Shown here in pieces: positions 16,844 to 27,324 of a DNA stretch of 64,000 nt. The notes under the pieces are model-generated. The model was given only the letters and a program-made list of their open reading frames with translations, ran no database searches and had not been told where the DNA came from. Location of the stretch: the NCBI RefSeq assembly GCF_032191775.1, contig NZ_CP132507.1, positions 2,319,001 to 2,383,000 of the forward strand. The letters run 5' to 3'. The translations under genes were made by a program, and so were the position numbers. Origin of the DNA: Rhodoferax mekongensis. GTDB taxonomy: Bacteria; Pseudomonadota; Gammaproteobacteria; Burkholderiales; Burkholderiaceae_C. Every line of letters begins with the position of its first letter. The stretch's first letter is position 1.

Positions 16844-18842
16844 ATCTGCCCCTCGGAGACCGGGTTGCCCGGGTCTTTGCTTCAAGCGGCCCCTTGGCAA
16901 GTGCAGTGCCGGAATATTTGCCCCGCCAAGGCCAGCAGGAAATGGCGAGTGCGGTGGCCGCCAACATGCAAGACGGTGGAGTGCTTGTGGTTGAGGCAGG
17001 TACGGGGGTAGGGAAAACTTATGCATATCTTGTGCCCGCTTTGCTGAGTGGACAAAAGGTGCTCCTTTCTACGGCCACCAAAGCGTTGCAAGACCAGCTT
17101 TTCACGCGCGACATTCCGGAGCTACTGGAAATACTGAAAATTCCGGTACGCGTAGCTTTGCTGAAGGGGCGCAGCAGTTATGTGTGCTTGCACCGATTGG
17201 CCAATGCACGCCATTCCGGAATCCTGCAAAGCGCAGCGCCCTTGCGTTTGTTGGGGCAGGTGGAGAGCTGGGTGACGGCGACCAGAACCGGAGATGTCTC
17301 AGAGGTGCCTGCGCTGGAAGAGTCGCAGCAGCTGCTTCCGCTGGTCACATCTACCCGTGAAAACTGCACCACATCAAAGTGTCCTCGGTACCAGGAGTGC
17401 CATCTCTATAAGGCGCGGCGGGATGCCATGGCCGCGGACGTGGTGGTCATTAACCACCATTTGTTTTTTGCGGACTCCAACGTGCGTGAATCCGGAGTCG
17501 CTGAACTTCTCCCGACCGTGAATGCGGTGGTTTTTGACGAGGCGCACCAGCTCAATGACATCGGAGTCCAATTTCTCGGGCGGCAATGGTCGACCCTGCA
17601 ATTGCTGAATCTGGGGCGGGATGTCGTGTTTGTGTGTTTGCAATGGGCTCGGGGCATGGCCGATTGGCAGCTGCTGGTGGAGCAACTGGAAATGGCGGTT
17701 GTGGACTTGCAGTTAGTGTGTCAGGAGAGCGCTGCAAACACCCCTCGCTTGCCATGGCAAGCCCTTGTTCCGGAAGGACTGTCGCCTGGTTTGTGGGAGC
17801 GTCGCCTGGGGCGCTTGTTGCAGGTCCATGGCACTCTATTGCAAGCGCTTCAAGGAGTGGCAGATGCGCACCCGGAGCTGGCTGCCTTGGCTGAACGGGC
17901 GTCGGTACTGAAAGATCACTTGGATCGGGCTGCTCTTCCGGCGGAAGATGGATTGATCCGTTGGATGGATAACAGCACCCGTTTGCGCTTCGTGGAGTCC
18001 CCTATGGACATATCAGACGCGATGCGGAGCAAAGTGACGGGCGCACTGGAGGCTGGTTCCCGGGTGTCGTGGACTTTTACTTCTGCAACCTTGGGCCCCG
18101 GCTCAGATGTGGCTTGGTTTGTGAATTCTGCAGGGCTTCACGGTGCCAAGGTTTTGAAGGTTCAAAGTCCCTTCAATTACGCGCATCAGGCCGCGCTGTA
18201 CGTTCCCGGCGCGATTCCTGCGCCGTCCCACCCCAACCATGGCGCTCGCGTTGCTGCATTGGCAGCAGAGGGCGCCCAGATTCTTGGCGGACGGACCATG
18301 GTCTTAACCACCACTTTGCGTGCCATGCGCTTGATAGGTGAAACGATACGGAAGCTCCTTTCCCCCACCTGGATATGGCTGTGTTGGTGCAAGGTGAGAG
18401 CTCCAAGCGAGAACTTTTGCAGCTCTTCCAGCAACGGGAAGGATTAGGGTGTGTGCTGGTGGCCTCTGCCTCATTTTGGGAGGGGGTAGACATTCCCGGC
18501 CGAAGCTTGCAATTGCTGCTGATCGACAAGATACCTTTTGCGCCGCCGGATGACCCGCTACTCCAAGCCCGATGTAAGCAAGTGGATGAGGCTGGGGGGA
18601 GCTCTTTCAATGAGGTTCAGCTACCCATGGCTGCCGTAGCCTTACGACAAGGGGTAGGGCGTCTGATCCGCAGGGAGTCAGACCGCGGTGTGCTGGTGGT
18701 GTGCGATGTACGACTGCGCTCCATGGGCTACGGGCGCAAGTTACTGTCAGCCTTGCCTGTCATGCGTATCGTCAAGGACGACACTCAGTTTCAGGCAGAA
18801 CTCAAGGCCCTTACCAAATCTTCCACCATGGATCTGAATTAG
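16840..18842 (+). pseudogene. DinG/YoaA-type ATP-dependent DNA helicase, interrupted by a one-base deletion
   Basis: XPD-like superfamily 2 helicase. The first frame carries Walker A EAGTGVGKT (52-60), the iron-sulfur cluster region with cysteines in SYVCLHRL and ENCTTSKCPRYQEC, and the DEAH box VVFDEAHQL. It runs off after RLIGETIRKLLSP near 18362. The other frame resumes with HLDMAVLVQGESSKREL and includes SASFWEGVDIPG and the motif VI arginines RQGVGRLIRR, ending at 18842. One C is missing from a C5 run at 18362-18366. The restored length is about 667 residues, normal for the family. Its 3' end overlaps bamD by 32 nt tail to tail. Confidence 0.87.
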
Positions 18843-19617
18843 CTTTCCCGCCTTTGAGCAGGAAGTCGGACTGGGGGAAGTTCTTTTCAAGCACACGTTT
18901 GGCATCGTCACGAAGCTGTTCCATGCCCAAGGCGTCGTAGGACTTGTAGAGGATAAAAAGTGCCTCCTCAGTGGCTGGAACATCGCGGTAATCGGTAATG
19001 CACTGCTGAGCGCGGTTGGCGGCAGCCAGATACGCACCACGCTTGTAGTAGTACTTGGCGACATGCACTTCGTACTGCGCCAAGGAACCCACGATGTAAT
19101 TCATGCGCTGTTGCGCATCTGGTGCGTATTTCGAATCAGGGAATCGTGTCGTCAGCTCTTTGAATGATTCAAAAGATTCTTTGGCCGCCTTCTGATCCCG
19201 TTCGGCGAGGTCTTGACGGGTAATGGATGACAGCAAGCCCAGGTCGTCATTGAAGTTAACGATGCCCCGCAAGTAAATGGCGTAATCTAATGCAGGGCTG
19301 GCAGGGTGGAGTTTGATGAAGCGTTCCAAAGTGGCCAAAGATTGGGCTTGTTCACCTGCCTTGAACTGTGCATAGGCTTTGTCCAACTGAGCTTGTTGTG
19401 CGAGTGGGGTACCAGCGGCTCTGGCCTCCAGCTTTTCAAGCAGCGGTACGGCCTTGTCCCATTGGGATGCCCCCATCTCGTCCTTGGCCTCGGCGTACAG
19501 TCGGTTGGGGCTCATTCCTGCCGTTTTGTCTACCGGTGCACTGGAGCAACCTGCCAGCAGTGTCGCCATGGTCGTCAGCATCGTGGCACAAACGACCGAT
19601 AATTTCGCACGCAGCAT
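18811..19617 (-). CDS. bamD: Outer membrane assembly lipoprotein BamD
   Basis: A 268-residue lipoprotein of the BAM complex, which inserts beta-barrel proteins into the outer membrane. The lipobox is LLAG-C24. Five TPR-like helical repeats follow, including QWDKAVPLLEKLEAR, TRFPDSKYAPDAQQRM and YYYKRGAYLAAANRAQ, all strongly BamD-like. It diverges from rluD, as in many proteobacteria, and ends inside the 3' end of the DinG-like gene. A TATAAT box on the minus strand at 19654-19649 places transcription start about 25 nt before the ATG. Confidence 0.96.
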   Translation of the reverse strand: MLRAKLSVVCATMLTTMATLLAGCSSAPVDKTAGMSPNRLYAEAKDEMGASQWDKAVPLLEKLEARAAGTPLAQQAQLDKAYAQFKAGEQAQSLATLERFIKLHPASPALDYAIYLRGIVNFNDDLGLLSSITRQDLAERDQKAAKESFESFKELTTRFPDSKYAPDAQQRMNYIVGSLAQYEVHVAKYYYKRGAYLAAANRAQQCITDYRDVPATEEALFILYKSYDALGMEQLRDDAKRVLEKNFPQSDFLLKGGKANSDPWWKIW

Positions 19618-19648
19618 CTTGGGGACTTTCTTGAATCAAACCGTTGGA

Positions 19649-19654
19649 ATTATA
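19649..19654 (-). promoter_or_regulatory. Probable -10 box of bamD
   Basis: The minus strand reads TATAAT here, 32 bases upstream of the bamD start. No good -35 hexamer stands at 17 bp, so the promoter assignment rests on the consensus -10 and the position. Confidence 0.5.
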
Positions 19655-19666
19655 TCGGCGCACTCT

Positions 19667-20659
19667 GTGCAAGCAGAGGCGGATGAGGCGTCTGATATCG
19701 CCAGCGAAGCAGAGTTCCGCACCTTCACATTAGACGCATCTTTGCATGGTGAGCGTCTTGACCGGGCACTGGCATTCAGTGTTCAGGAGTTTTCGCGCAG
19801 CTATCTCCAGCAACTTATTGAATCCGGGTTCGTACAAGTTAATGGCAAAGTCGTTACCAAGACTTCGGGCAAGGTAAAGGTGGGTGAGGAGCTTACTGTG
19901 GAGCTCAAGCCAACCCCGCAAAGCCAGGCCTTCAAGCCTGAGCCCATGGCTCTGGACGTGGTCCACGAGGACGAACACGTATTGGTTATCAACAAACCAG
20001 CAGGGTTGGTGGTTCATCCGGCGCCCGGAAATTGGAGCGGAACACTCCTGAACGGTCTGCTGGCCTACAGTCCGCATGCCGCGCTGGTCCCACGGGCGGG
20101 GATTGTCCATCGGCTTGACAAGGACACCAGTGGATTGATGGTGGTGGCCCGATCAAGGACTGCCATGGATGCTCTCGTAAATGCAATAGCCGCGAGGGAA
20201 GTAAGTCGCCAATATTTCGCGATTGCACACAAGACTTGGCCTTGGACGCGATTGAAAGAAGTCGATGCTCCTATCGGACGAGATCCGCGTAATCGACTGC
20301 GAATGGCGGTGGTCGATCTGGTACATCAATCCGGCAAAGAGGCGAGAACAGACTTCAGTTTGATCAGCAACAGTCAAGTAGCCTGTTGGGTCAGGTGCAT
20401 TTTGCACACGGGGCGTACCCATCAGATCCGGGTCCATATGGCGCACATCGGCCATCCATTGGTGGCCGATGCGGTATACGGAGGAGCTGTGTTGGGGGAA
20501 ATGACTCGTCAAGCTCTGCATGCCTGCCGTTTGGCATTCAAGCATCCCGTTTCGGGAGAGTCTTTGGAATTTGAATGTGGCCCGCCATCTGATTTCATGG
20601 CGCTTTGCGCTGAATTGGGCCTCGGGTACAATCAAGCTTGCAAACCGGGAGGTTTGTAG
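19667..20659 (+). CDS. rluD: 23S rRNA pseudouridine(1911/1915/1917) synthase RluD
   Basis: About 330 residues. An N-terminal S4 RNA-binding domain (ERLDRALAFSVQEFSRSYLQ, QVNGKVV) is followed by the RluA-type catalytic domain with active-site aspartate in GIVHRLDKDTSGLMVVARS and HTGRTHQIRVHMAHIGHPLV near the end. It modifies helix 69 of 23S rRNA and aids ribosome assembly. The start is uncertain: no ATG lies between bamD and the S4 domain. GTG at 19667 is chosen; TTG at 19631, with GGGGA upstream, is the alternative. It is divergent from bamD. Confidence 0.93.
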   Translation: MQAEADEASDIASEAEFRTFTLDASLHGERLDRALAFSVQEFSRSYLQQLIESGFVQVNGKVVTKTSGKVKVGEELTVELKPTPQSQAFKPEPMALDVVHEDEHVLVINKPAGLVVHPAPGNWSGTLLNGLLAYSPHAALVPRAGIVHRLDKDTSGLMVVARSRTAMDALVNAIAAREVSRQYFAIAHKTWPWTRLKEVDAPIGRDPRNRLRMAVVDLVHQSGKEARTDFSLISNSQVACWVRCILHTGRTHQIRVHMAHIGHPLVADAVYGGAVLGEMTRQALHACRLAFKHPVSGESLEFECGPPSDFMALCAELGLGYNQACKPGGL

Positions 20660-20767
20660 CTACGTCTCTCGTAGGGTAGTCAAGTTGCGGCCAAGGCCCT
20701 TCCTACCGTCGGTGCGATCGTTTCCGGTCTGCCATTTTTTCCGGCTCTCCATCATTACGTACAGACT

Positions 20768-21439
20768 ATGAATATGGTCGATGCCAAGCGTGTTCTTGAA
20801 ACCGCTTTGATATGTGCCCAGCAGCCTTTGACTGTCAAGGCTTTGCGTGAATTGTTTGCCGATGCAATTGGCGCTGACACTGTGAAGAGTTTGCTCAGTG
20901 AGTTACAAACTGAATGGGTGGGCCGGGGTGTCGAGTTAGTGAGCGTTTCGAGTGGATGGCGATTCCAGAGCCGTCCTGAAATGCGGGAATATCTGGACAG
21001 ATTGCACCCCGAGAAGCCGCCCAAGTACACCCGCGCAACCCTAGAGACATTGGCCATTATTGCCTACAGGCAGCCGGTTACCCGAGGTGACATGGAAGAC
21101 ATCCGTGGCGTCACCATCAGTTCATTGTTGATCAAGCAATTGGAAGATAGGGGATGGGTGGAGGTGATCGGGCATCGTGAGGCACCTGGCAGGCCTGCGC
21201 TGTACGCAACCACGAAGCAGTTTTTGGATGATTTGGGCCTTGCGTCCCTGGATCAATTGCCAATTCTCGAATCGCCAGAGCGCGGAGAAGATTCCATGGC
21301 TGGACTAGAGGGGCTGTTGGGAGCTTCGGGCGAGGTGGTTGATCATGGAACAGTTGGAGCAAGCAATCCAGACGAGCAACAAATGGCGATGCCACTTCAG
21401 GCCGCGCTAGAAGAAATTGATAACGGAACACAAACATGA
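20768..21439 (+). CDS. scpB: Segregation and condensation protein ScpB
   Basis: A 223-residue kleisin-associated winged-helix protein of the SMC-ScpAB condensin. The conserved core is [20 protein letters not shown] followed by IRGV and then the second winged helix [22 protein letters not shown], which is typical of ScpB. The acidic, low-complexity C-terminal tail (about 175-223) is poorly conserved. scpA is not adjacent here. It overlaps rluB by 4 nt (ATGA) and opens the long co-directional run to der. Confidence 0.94.
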   Translation: MNMVDAKRVLETALICAQQPLTVKALRELFADAIGADTVKSLLSELQTEWVGRGVELVSVSSGWRFQSRPEMREYLDRLHPEKPPKYTRATLETLAIIAYRQPVTRGDMEDIRGVTISSLLIKQLEDRGWVEVIGHREAPGRPALYATTKQFLDDLGLASLDQLPILESPERGEDSMAGLEGLLGASGEVVDHGTVGASNPDEQQMAMPLQAALEEIDNGTQT

Positions 21440-22671
21440 ACGAGAACGAATTGACGCCTGATGCCGCTGTGACACCGTCTGGCGCGCCCCAGCAGCAAAT
21501 GGCTACCGAGGCGGCATTGCCGAAGGGCACGAATCGTTTCGATGATGTGATCTCCGGTCAATTTGACGCGGATGAAGAAGCAGAAGATGTCGTGTTGCCC
21601 AAGCGGGTTCTGTTGCCCCAAGCAGAAACGCCCAAGTTGCACAAAGTGTTGGCTCAATCCGGTATGGGTTCGCGGCTTGAAATGGAGCAGTTGATTCTCG
21701 AGGGACGAATCTCTGTCAATAACGAGCCGGCGCACATTGGCCAACGCATTCAATTTGGTGACAACATCAAAGTAAACGGGAAGCCTATCCGTTTCCGAAT
21801 TGAGCCGCCACCTGCCCGAGTCATTGCGTATCACAAGCCAGTTGGCGAGGTAGTTACGCATGACGACCCGCAAAACCGTCCGACCGTGTTTCGCAGGTTG
21901 CCTAAACTGCACCAAGGAAAGTGGCAATCGGTTGGTCGCCTCGACCTGAATACAGAGGGGCTTCTCTTGTTTACCAGTTCGGGCGAATTGGCCAATAACC
22001 TGATGCACCCTCGCTTCGGATTGGAGCGTGAATATGCGGTGCGGGTATTGGGGGCTCTGAACAAAGATGAAAAGCAGGCCCTTTTGGATGGGGTTCAATT
22101 GGATGACGGAGTAGCCCAGTTCGGCTCCATAGAAGACGGTGGTGGCGAAGGCTCCAATTGCTGGTACCGGGTCACTATCTCCGAAGGTCGGAATCGCGAA
22201 GTCAGGCGCATGCTCGAATCTGTGGGGCATGCGGTCAGTCGGTTGATCCGTATCCGCTACGGGGCCATGGTATTGCCTCGTGGACTCAAGCGTGGAGCTT
22301 GGATGGAGCTGGATGAGACCGATATCCGTGCCCTGATGCAGGCAGCAGCGAGCGCGGGCAAGCCCAGAGCCCGCGAGGAATCGAATGGGGCTGCGGGTGC
22401 TCCCCGCCCCCGAGGCCGTGGCCCTCGCCAAGGCGGTCGGGGTCCGGCTTCCCCGAAAGGTGCGAGCGGTCAAGGAGGCACTGCTCGTCAGGCCAATGGA
22501 AAGTCTCCGCGTCAGGGAGGACGCCAGGAAGGTGGAGCGCAGCCTGATCCGATGAAAACTTCTCTGGGTTACATCGGTGCAGACAGTTTTTCCAGGCAGC
22601 GGCAAGAGTCCAATGGCCGTGGCCGGCCCGGCGGTGGCGGACAAAGACGCAATGGTGGTCGAAGCCGCTAA
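21436..22671 (+). CDS. rluB: 23S rRNA pseudouridine(2605) synthase RluB with basic tail
   Basis: A 411-residue RsuA-family pseudouridine synthase acting on U2605 of 23S rRNA. An acidic N-terminal extension (1-60) precedes the S4 domain (about 66-105) and the catalytic domain with the aspartate in [34 protein letters not shown] follows. The last 90 or so residues are a disordered tail rich in Arg, Gly and Pro ([13 protein letters not shown]-like), probably an extra RNA-binding region; such tails are common in Burkholderiales RluB. Coupled to scpB by a 4-nt overlap. Confidence 0.94.
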   Translation: MNENELTPDAAVTPSGAPQQQMATEAALPKGTNRFDDVISGQFDADEEAEDVVLPKRVLLPQAETPKLHKVLAQSGMGSRLEMEQLILEGRISVNNEPAHIGQRIQFGDNIKVNGKPIRFRIEPPPARVIAYHKPVGEVVTHDDPQNRPTVFRRLPKLHQGKWQSVGRLDLNTEGLLLFTSSGELANNLMHPRFGLEREYAVRVLGALNKDEKQALLDGVQLDDGVAQFGSIEDGGGEGSNCWYRVTISEGRNREVRRMLESVGHAVSRLIRIRYGAMVLPRGLKRGAWMELDETDIRALMQAAASAGKPRAREESNGAAGAPRPRGRGPRQGGRGPASPKGASGQGGTARQANGKSPRQGGRQEGGAQPDPMKTSLGYIGADSFSRQRQESNGRGRPGGGGQRRNGGRSR

Positions 22672-22739
22672 TGCCGATGCTAAAATCATCGGCTTTGTCT
22701 ATCACGGGCAATTAATTTTTTATACTTTTGGGAATCAAC

Positions 22740-23165
22740 ATGGCAATCGAACGCACTCTCTCCATCATCAAGCCCGACGCAGTGGCCAAGAACGTGATCG
22801 GTCAAATCTACGCCCGCTTCGAAGCAGCCGGCTTGAAGGTTGTTGCTGCACGCATGGCGCACCTCTCCCGCGGTGAGGCAGAAGCCTTCTATGCTGTGCA
22901 CAAAGAGCGTCCTTTTTTCAAGGATTTGGTGGACTTCATGATCTCCGGCCCCGTCATGATCCAGGCGTTGGAAGGTGAAGGAGCCATCGGCAAAAACCGT
23001 GACTTGATGGGTGCAACAGACCCTAAAAAGGCAGCTCCCGGCACCATTCGCGCCGATTTTGCTGACAGCATCGACGCCAATGCGGTTCACGGTTCTGACG
23101 CTCCTGAAACAGCGGCAGTGGAAGTGGGCTTTTTCTTCCCCGGCATGAACGTTTACTCGCGTTAA
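22740..23165 (+). CDS. ndk: Nucleoside diphosphate kinase
   Basis: A 141-residue enzyme that balances NTP pools by transferring the gamma phosphate through a phosphohistidine. The active site is H117 in NAVHGSD, with substrate-binding residues in [11 protein letters not shown] near the N-terminus. The length is exactly that of bacterial Ndk. The start at 22740 gives MAIERTLS; an in-frame ATG at 22728 would add four residues. It precedes rlmN by 6 nt, the common ndk-rlmN order in beta- and gammaproteobacteria. Confidence 0.98.
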   Translation: MAIERTLSIIKPDAVAKNVIGQIYARFEAAGLKVVAARMAHLSRGEAEAFYAVHKERPFFKDLVDFMISGPVMIQALEGEGAIGKNRDLMGATDPKKAAPGTIRADFADSIDANAVHGSDAPETAAVEVGFFFPGMNVYSR

Positions 23166-23171
23166 TTCAGT

Positions 23172-24323
23172 ATGGCGGTCAACCTGCTCGATTTTGATCT
23201 CGAGGGTCTGGCCGCCTTCTGCGAAAGCCTAGGCGAAAAGAAGTTTCGGGCTACCCAGTTGTTCCGTTGGGTGCATCAAAAAGGCGCGAGCCAATTTGAT
23301 GATATGAGCGATCTCGCCAAGTCGCTCAGGGACAAATTACGGGGGCATGCAGAAGTACGTGCCCTGCCGGTAATCACTCAACATATCTCTGCAGACGGTA
23401 CCATCAAGTGGTTGTTCGATGTTGGCAATGGAGATGCTGTCGAAACGGTCTTTATCCCCGAGTCTGACCGCGGGACACTTTGTATATCTTCCCAAGCCGG
23501 ATGCGCAGTAGGGTGCAGATTTTGTTCGACCGGGCACCAAGGCTTCAGCCGCAATCTCAAAACTTGGGAAATACTGGCGCAGCTTTGGTTTGCTGAGCAC
23601 TTTTTACGCAGCCACCTGGGGGTGTCTGATCGGGTTATCTCCAACGTCGTGATGATGGGTATGGGCGAGCCCTTGCAGAACTATGCGGCGCTCGTTCCGG
23701 CTTTGAAAGTCATGTTGGATGACCATGGTTACGGGCTGTCACGCCGCCGAGTCACAGTTTCGACGTCAGGCGTAGTTCCAATGATGGACCGCTTGGGGGA
23801 GGATTGTCCCGTAGCCCTCGCTGTATCTTTGCATGCACCTGAAGACTCGCTGAGGGATAACCTAGTTCCTTTGAATCGAAAGTACCCGCTCAAGGAATTG
23901 ATGGAGGCTTGTCGCCGGTATTTGGCCCATGCGCCTCGCGACTTCATTACCTTTGAATACTGCATGCTGGATGGGGTCAATGACCACCCAGAGCATGCCA
24001 AGTTATTGTTGCAACTGGTGAAAGAATCTGGCGTTCCTTGCAAGTTCAACTTGATCCCATTCAATCCCTTTCCTGCCTCTGGATTGCTGCGTTCCTCTAA
24101 CAATGCAGTTCAAGCTTTCGCACGCATCCTGCTAGATGGTGGCTTGGTGACTACTATCCGAAAGACCCGTGGAGACGATATTGATGCCGCTTGCGGTCAA
24201 CTCGCCGGGGATGTCAAAGACCGTACGAACGTAGGGACTCGTATTTCCAAGCAACGCACGGTTATGCTCCAGCAGGTCCGCGATTTCGAAACGCGCGGTA
24301 ATGATGGGATGCGAAATGACTGA
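23172..24323 (+). CDS. rlmN: Dual-specificity 23S rRNA/tRNA adenine-C2 methyltransferase RlmN
   Basis: A 383-residue radical SAM enzyme that methylates A2503 of 23S rRNA and A37 of some tRNAs. The iron-sulfur cluster cysteines are C111, C115 and C118 in [12 protein letters not shown]. The SAM-binding motif [13 protein letters not shown] follows, and the catalytic cysteine is in [11 protein letters not shown] near the C-terminus. It overlaps the following pilW gene by 8 nt if that gene starts at 24316. Confidence 0.97.
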   Translation: MAVNLLDFDLEGLAAFCESLGEKKFRATQLFRWVHQKGASQFDDMSDLAKSLRDKLRGHAEVRALPVITQHISADGTIKWLFDVGNGDAVETVFIPESDRGTLCISSQAGCAVGCRFCSTGHQGFSRNLKTWEILAQLWFAEHFLRSHLGVSDRVISNVVMMGMGEPLQNYAALVPALKVMLDDHGYGLSRRRVTVSTSGVVPMMDRLGEDCPVALAVSLHAPEDSLRDNLVPLNRKYPLKELMEACRRYLAHAPRDFITFEYCMLDGVNDHPEHAKLLLQLVKESGVPCKFNLIPFNPFPASGLLRSSNNAVQAFARILLDGGLVTTIRKTRGDDIDAACGQLAGDVKDRTNVGTRISKQRTVMLQQVRDFETRGNDGMRND

Positions 24324-25155
24324 TGGATTTTCCGCGCTGACGCTAGCTCTGCGGCCATTTGGCCGTGCTGTCGTGTCGATGATTTTTCTTGCTTTGGCTA
24401 TCGGCTTATTGCAAGGTTGTGCAGGTGGCGCGCAAACGCCGGCATCCACTAATGATTTACTAACAGATTCAGATGAATCACCTGCCCGTAAGCGCGCCAA
24501 AATCCGCTTGGAGTTAGCCGCTGGCTATTACAACAATGGCCAAACTACGGTTGCTTTGGACGAACTGAAGCAGTCAATTAGCGCGGACCCGGGGCTTTTT
24601 GAGGCGCACAATCTGCGCGGCTTGATATACATGCGCTTGAATGATTTCCCCTTGGCAGAGGAAAGTTTCAAACGCGCATTGCAACTCAATCCTCAGGCTG
24701 CCAGCGTGCAACACAATTACGGTTGGCTTCTTTGCCAACAAGGCCGTGCCCAAGACTCCTACACGCAGTTCATGGGGGCTATTGCAAATCCGAACTACAA
24801 CGAGCGTTCCAAGTCTTGGATGGCAATGGGTGTCTGCCAAGTGAAGGCCGGGGCTCGCAACGATGCGATTGCCAGTTTGACGCGAGCAAATGAATTGGAT
24901 CCTTCAAACCCTGTAGCAGGTTACAACCTTGCACTTTTGTTGATGCAGCGTGGGGATTTGGCCAAGGCACAGTTTCACGTTCGCAGGATCAACAATAGTG
25001 AATACGCAAATGCGGAGTCACTCTGGTTGGGTATCAAGATTGAGCAGATGTTGGGCAACAAGGATGCGATGACGCAACTCGGTGCGCAACTCCGGAAACG
25101 GTTTGGGCAGTCCAAAGAAGCGGGTTCTTTTGATAGGGGAGCATTCGATGAATAA
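24316..25155 (+). CDS. pilW: Type IV pilus biogenesis lipoprotein PilW/PilF
   Basis: About 279 residues. A lipoprotein signal ends at the lipobox LLQGC, followed by at least five TPR repeats ([20 protein letters not shown], then [20 protein letters not shown], and later ones). This is the pilotin that helps the PilQ secretin assemble in the outer membrane. Position between rlmN and a RodZ-like gene is classic. ATG codons at 24301 and 24304 are also in frame; 24316 is preferred as giving a compact signal peptide. It implies that type IV pilus genes exist elsewhere on the chromosome. Confidence 0.9.
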   Translation: MTDGFSALTLALRPFGRAVVSMIFLALAIGLLQGCAGGAQTPASTNDLLTDSDESPARKRAKIRLELAAGYYNNGQTTVALDELKQSISADPGLFEAHNLRGLIYMRLNDFPLAEESFKRALQLNPQAASVQHNYGWLLCQQGRAQDSYTQFMGAIANPNYNERSKSWMAMGVCQVKAGARNDAIASLTRANELDPSNPVAGYNLALLLMQRGDLAKAQFHVRRINNSEYANAESLWLGIKIEQMLGNKDAMTQLGAQLRKRFGQSKEAGSFDRGAFDE

Positions 25156-26050
25156 GGTTGAGATGAGTGGCGCGCTCCCTGAGTTGCCAGAAACGACGCT
25201 CGCTGCAGCGCCCGTAACGGCTGGCCGCCTTTTGCGAAATGCCCGCGAGGCGGCAGGACTGCATATTGCTGCTCTGGCCGTGTCCATGAAGGTGCCTGTC
25301 AAGAAGCTGGAGGCTTTGGAGGCGGATCGTTCAGACTTATTGCCGGATGCGGTGTTCGTCAGAGCATTGGCGTCTAGTGTCTGCAGAGCTCTGAAAGTCG
25401 ATTCAGCCCCCATCCTTGAGCTGCTCCCCCAGACCGTCAAGCCCAGTTTTGAGGCAGGGGATAAAGGCATCAACGCTCCATTCAAGGTTCCTGGTGAAGC
25501 GGCATCCGTCGGGTTTGTAGACGCACTCAAACGACCTGTTGTGATCGTGGTGTCACTATTGCTGTTGGCTGTATTGGGTATTGCTTTTGCGCCGGAAATG
25601 CACTTGCCTGAGTTCGCGTCAAAAGCCGATGTAACTCCAGTAAATATTGCTCCCCCTAAAGAGCCAGCCATTGAACCGGTGCCAGTTGCAGAGAAACTTG
25701 AAGAAAAATTGCCTCCGGTAGAGGTAGTTCCAGGACCATCTCCAGCGGAGCTGGTGAAGCAACCAGTGACTGAGGTGGCGTTACCTGCAAGCTCGGCCCC
25801 GGTGCAAAAGCCAACCGAGATGATTGTGATTCGCGCGAAAGGTACAACGTGGGTGGAGGTTGTTGACTCCGCTGGTGCTGTATTGGTTCGTAGAACTTTG
25901 CAGGCTGATGGCATCACTTCTGCCACTGGTGTACCTCCATTGGCCGTCGTAGTCGGCAAGGCAGACATGGTGGATGTCGAAGTGCGGGGCAAACCCTTCA
26001 GTATGTCGACTGTTTCCAGAGACAACGTTGCCAGATTTGAGGTGAAGTAG
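25148..26050 (+). CDS. RodZ-like HTH membrane protein (DUF4115)
   Basis: A 300-residue single-pass membrane protein. The cytoplasmic N-terminus holds an XRE-like helix-turn-helix ([20 protein letters not shown]). One transmembrane helix lies near residues 135-155, a proline-rich periplasmic linker follows, and a C-terminal DUF4115 beta domain has [20 protein letters not shown]. This architecture is that of RodZ, which links MreB to the envelope and sets rod shape. The start at 25148 overlaps pilW by 8 nt; an earlier ATG would lie deep inside pilW. Confidence 0.88.
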   Translation: MNKVEMSGALPELPETTLAAAPVTAGRLLRNAREAAGLHIAALAVSMKVPVKKLEALEADRSDLLPDAVFVRALASSVCRALKVDSAPILELLPQTVKPSFEAGDKGINAPFKVPGEAASVGFVDALKRPVVIVVSLLLLAVLGIAFAPEMHLPEFASKADVTPVNIAPPKEPAIEPVPVAEKLEEKLPPVEVVPGPSPAELVKQPVTEVALPASSAPVQKPTEMIVIRAKGTTWVEVVDSAGAVLVRRTLQADGITSATGVPPLAVVVGKADMVDVEVRGKPFSMSTVSRDNVARFEVK

Positions 26051-26061
26051 TGGAGCAGCAA

Positions 26062-27318
26062 ATGCCTATCGCCCTGGCGCAACCCTTGGCGCGCACTAGT
26101 TTGCAGTCTGTCGTCAAATGGGGCAGTCACGTTGTGACTGTGGGTGGCGATGCGCCGGTCCGTATCCAGTCCATGACCAATACGGACACAGAGGATGCAA
26201 TCGGTACCGCCATCCAGGTGAAGGAACTTGCCTTGGCAGGGTCTGAATTGGTGCGCATTACAGTGAATACTCCTGAGGCTGCTCAGGCAGTCCCTTACAT
26301 TCGTGAGCAGTTGGATCGTATGGGTATCTCAGTGCCCTTGATCGGCGACTTTCACTACAACGGTCACCGGCTGTTGAGTGAGTTTCCCGACTGTGCCCAA
26401 GCCCTGTCCAAGTACCGTATCAATCCGGGAAATGTGGGTAAAGGCGACAAGCGTGATCGTCAGTTTTCTCAGATGATTGAAGCCGCTATTCAATGGGATA
26501 AGCCGATTCGGATTGGTGTGAATTGGGGAAGCCTTGATCAAGAATTGCTCGCCAGTTTGATGGATGCGAATAACCAGAGAGTTAACCCTTGGGATGCCAA
26601 GCAGGTGATGTATGAGGCTTTAATCACTTCAGCCTTGGAGTCTGCTCAGCGCGCAGAGGAGATCGGGCTGGCGGGGCATCAGATCACGCTCTCCTGCAAG
26701 GTGAGCGGCGTCACGGACCTGATCGCGGTTTACCGCGAATTAGCTAAGCGTTCAAAATACTCATTGCACCTTGGGTTGACTGAGGCTGGAATGGGCACCA
26801 AAGGTACGGTAGCCTCCGCAACTGCTCTTGGAATTCTGTTGCAGGAGGGTATCGGCGACACTATTCGAGTGTCTTTGACGCCTGCACCTGGCGAGGCCAG
26901 AACGCAAGAGGTAGTGGTCGCATCAGAAATTATTCAGTCTCTGGGTCTTCGCAAGTTCGTTCCAAGCGTCACTGCTTGCCCGGGGTGTGGAAGAACCACC
27001 AGTACCACTTTCCAGGAACTGACCAAGCAAATTGACGACTTCTTGCGGGACCAGATGCCTGTATGGCGTACACAGTACCCCGGCGTCGAGAACATGAAGG
27101 TCGCAGTCATGGGCTGCATCGTCAATGGACCGGGAGAAAGTAAGCATGCCGATATCGGTATCAGTCTTCCCGGTACCGGTGAAGCTCCGGCAGCGCCCGT
27201 TTTTATTGACGGAGAGAAACGCATGACTTTGCGCGGCGAGTCTATCGCCGCTGATTTCCAGAACGTAGTGGAAAACTACATCCGGGAGCGTTTCACGCCC
27301 CGTACCCCCAGTATTTGA
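26062..27318 (+). CDS. ispG: 4-hydroxy-3-methylbut-2-enyl-diphosphate synthase IspG
   Basis: A 418-residue iron-sulfur enzyme of the MEP isoprenoid pathway that converts methylerythritol cyclodiphosphate to HMBPP. The N-terminal TIM barrel starts [19 protein letters not shown]. Cluster cysteines are in [11 protein letters not shown] and [11 protein letters not shown]. The length includes the insert typical of betaproteobacteria. ATG at 26062 has GGAG six bases upstream; a GTG at 26050 overlapping the previous stop is the alternative. It lies between the rodZ-like gene and hisS, as in E. coli. Confidence 0.96.
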   Translation: MPIALAQPLARTSLQSVVKWGSHVVTVGGDAPVRIQSMTNTDTEDAIGTAIQVKELALAGSELVRITVNTPEAAQAVPYIREQLDRMGISVPLIGDFHYNGHRLLSEFPDCAQALSKYRINPGNVGKGDKRDRQFSQMIEAAIQWDKPIRIGVNWGSLDQELLASLMDANNQRVNPWDAKQVMYEALITSALESAQRAEEIGLAGHQITLSCKVSGVTDLIAVYRELAKRSKYSLHLGLTEAGMGTKGTVASATALGILLQEGIGDTIRVSLTPAPGEARTQEVVVASEIIQSLGLRKFVPSVTACPGCGRTTSTTFQELTKQIDDFLRDQMPVWRTQYPGVENMKVAVMGCIVNGPGESKHADIGISLPGTGEAPAAPVFIDGEKRMTLRGESIAADFQNVVENYIRERFTPRTPSI

Positions 27319-27324
27319 GAGCTT

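Noticed and set aside
21397-22689. A 430-codon frame antisense to rluB
   Set aside because: RluB is clear on the plus strand, and the antisense product is Ser/Arg-rich shadow sequence.
22695-22726. Sigma-70 promoter for ndk (TTGTCT / TATACT)
   Set aside because: The spacer would be 20 bp and the transcript would start within a few bases of the ndk start codon.
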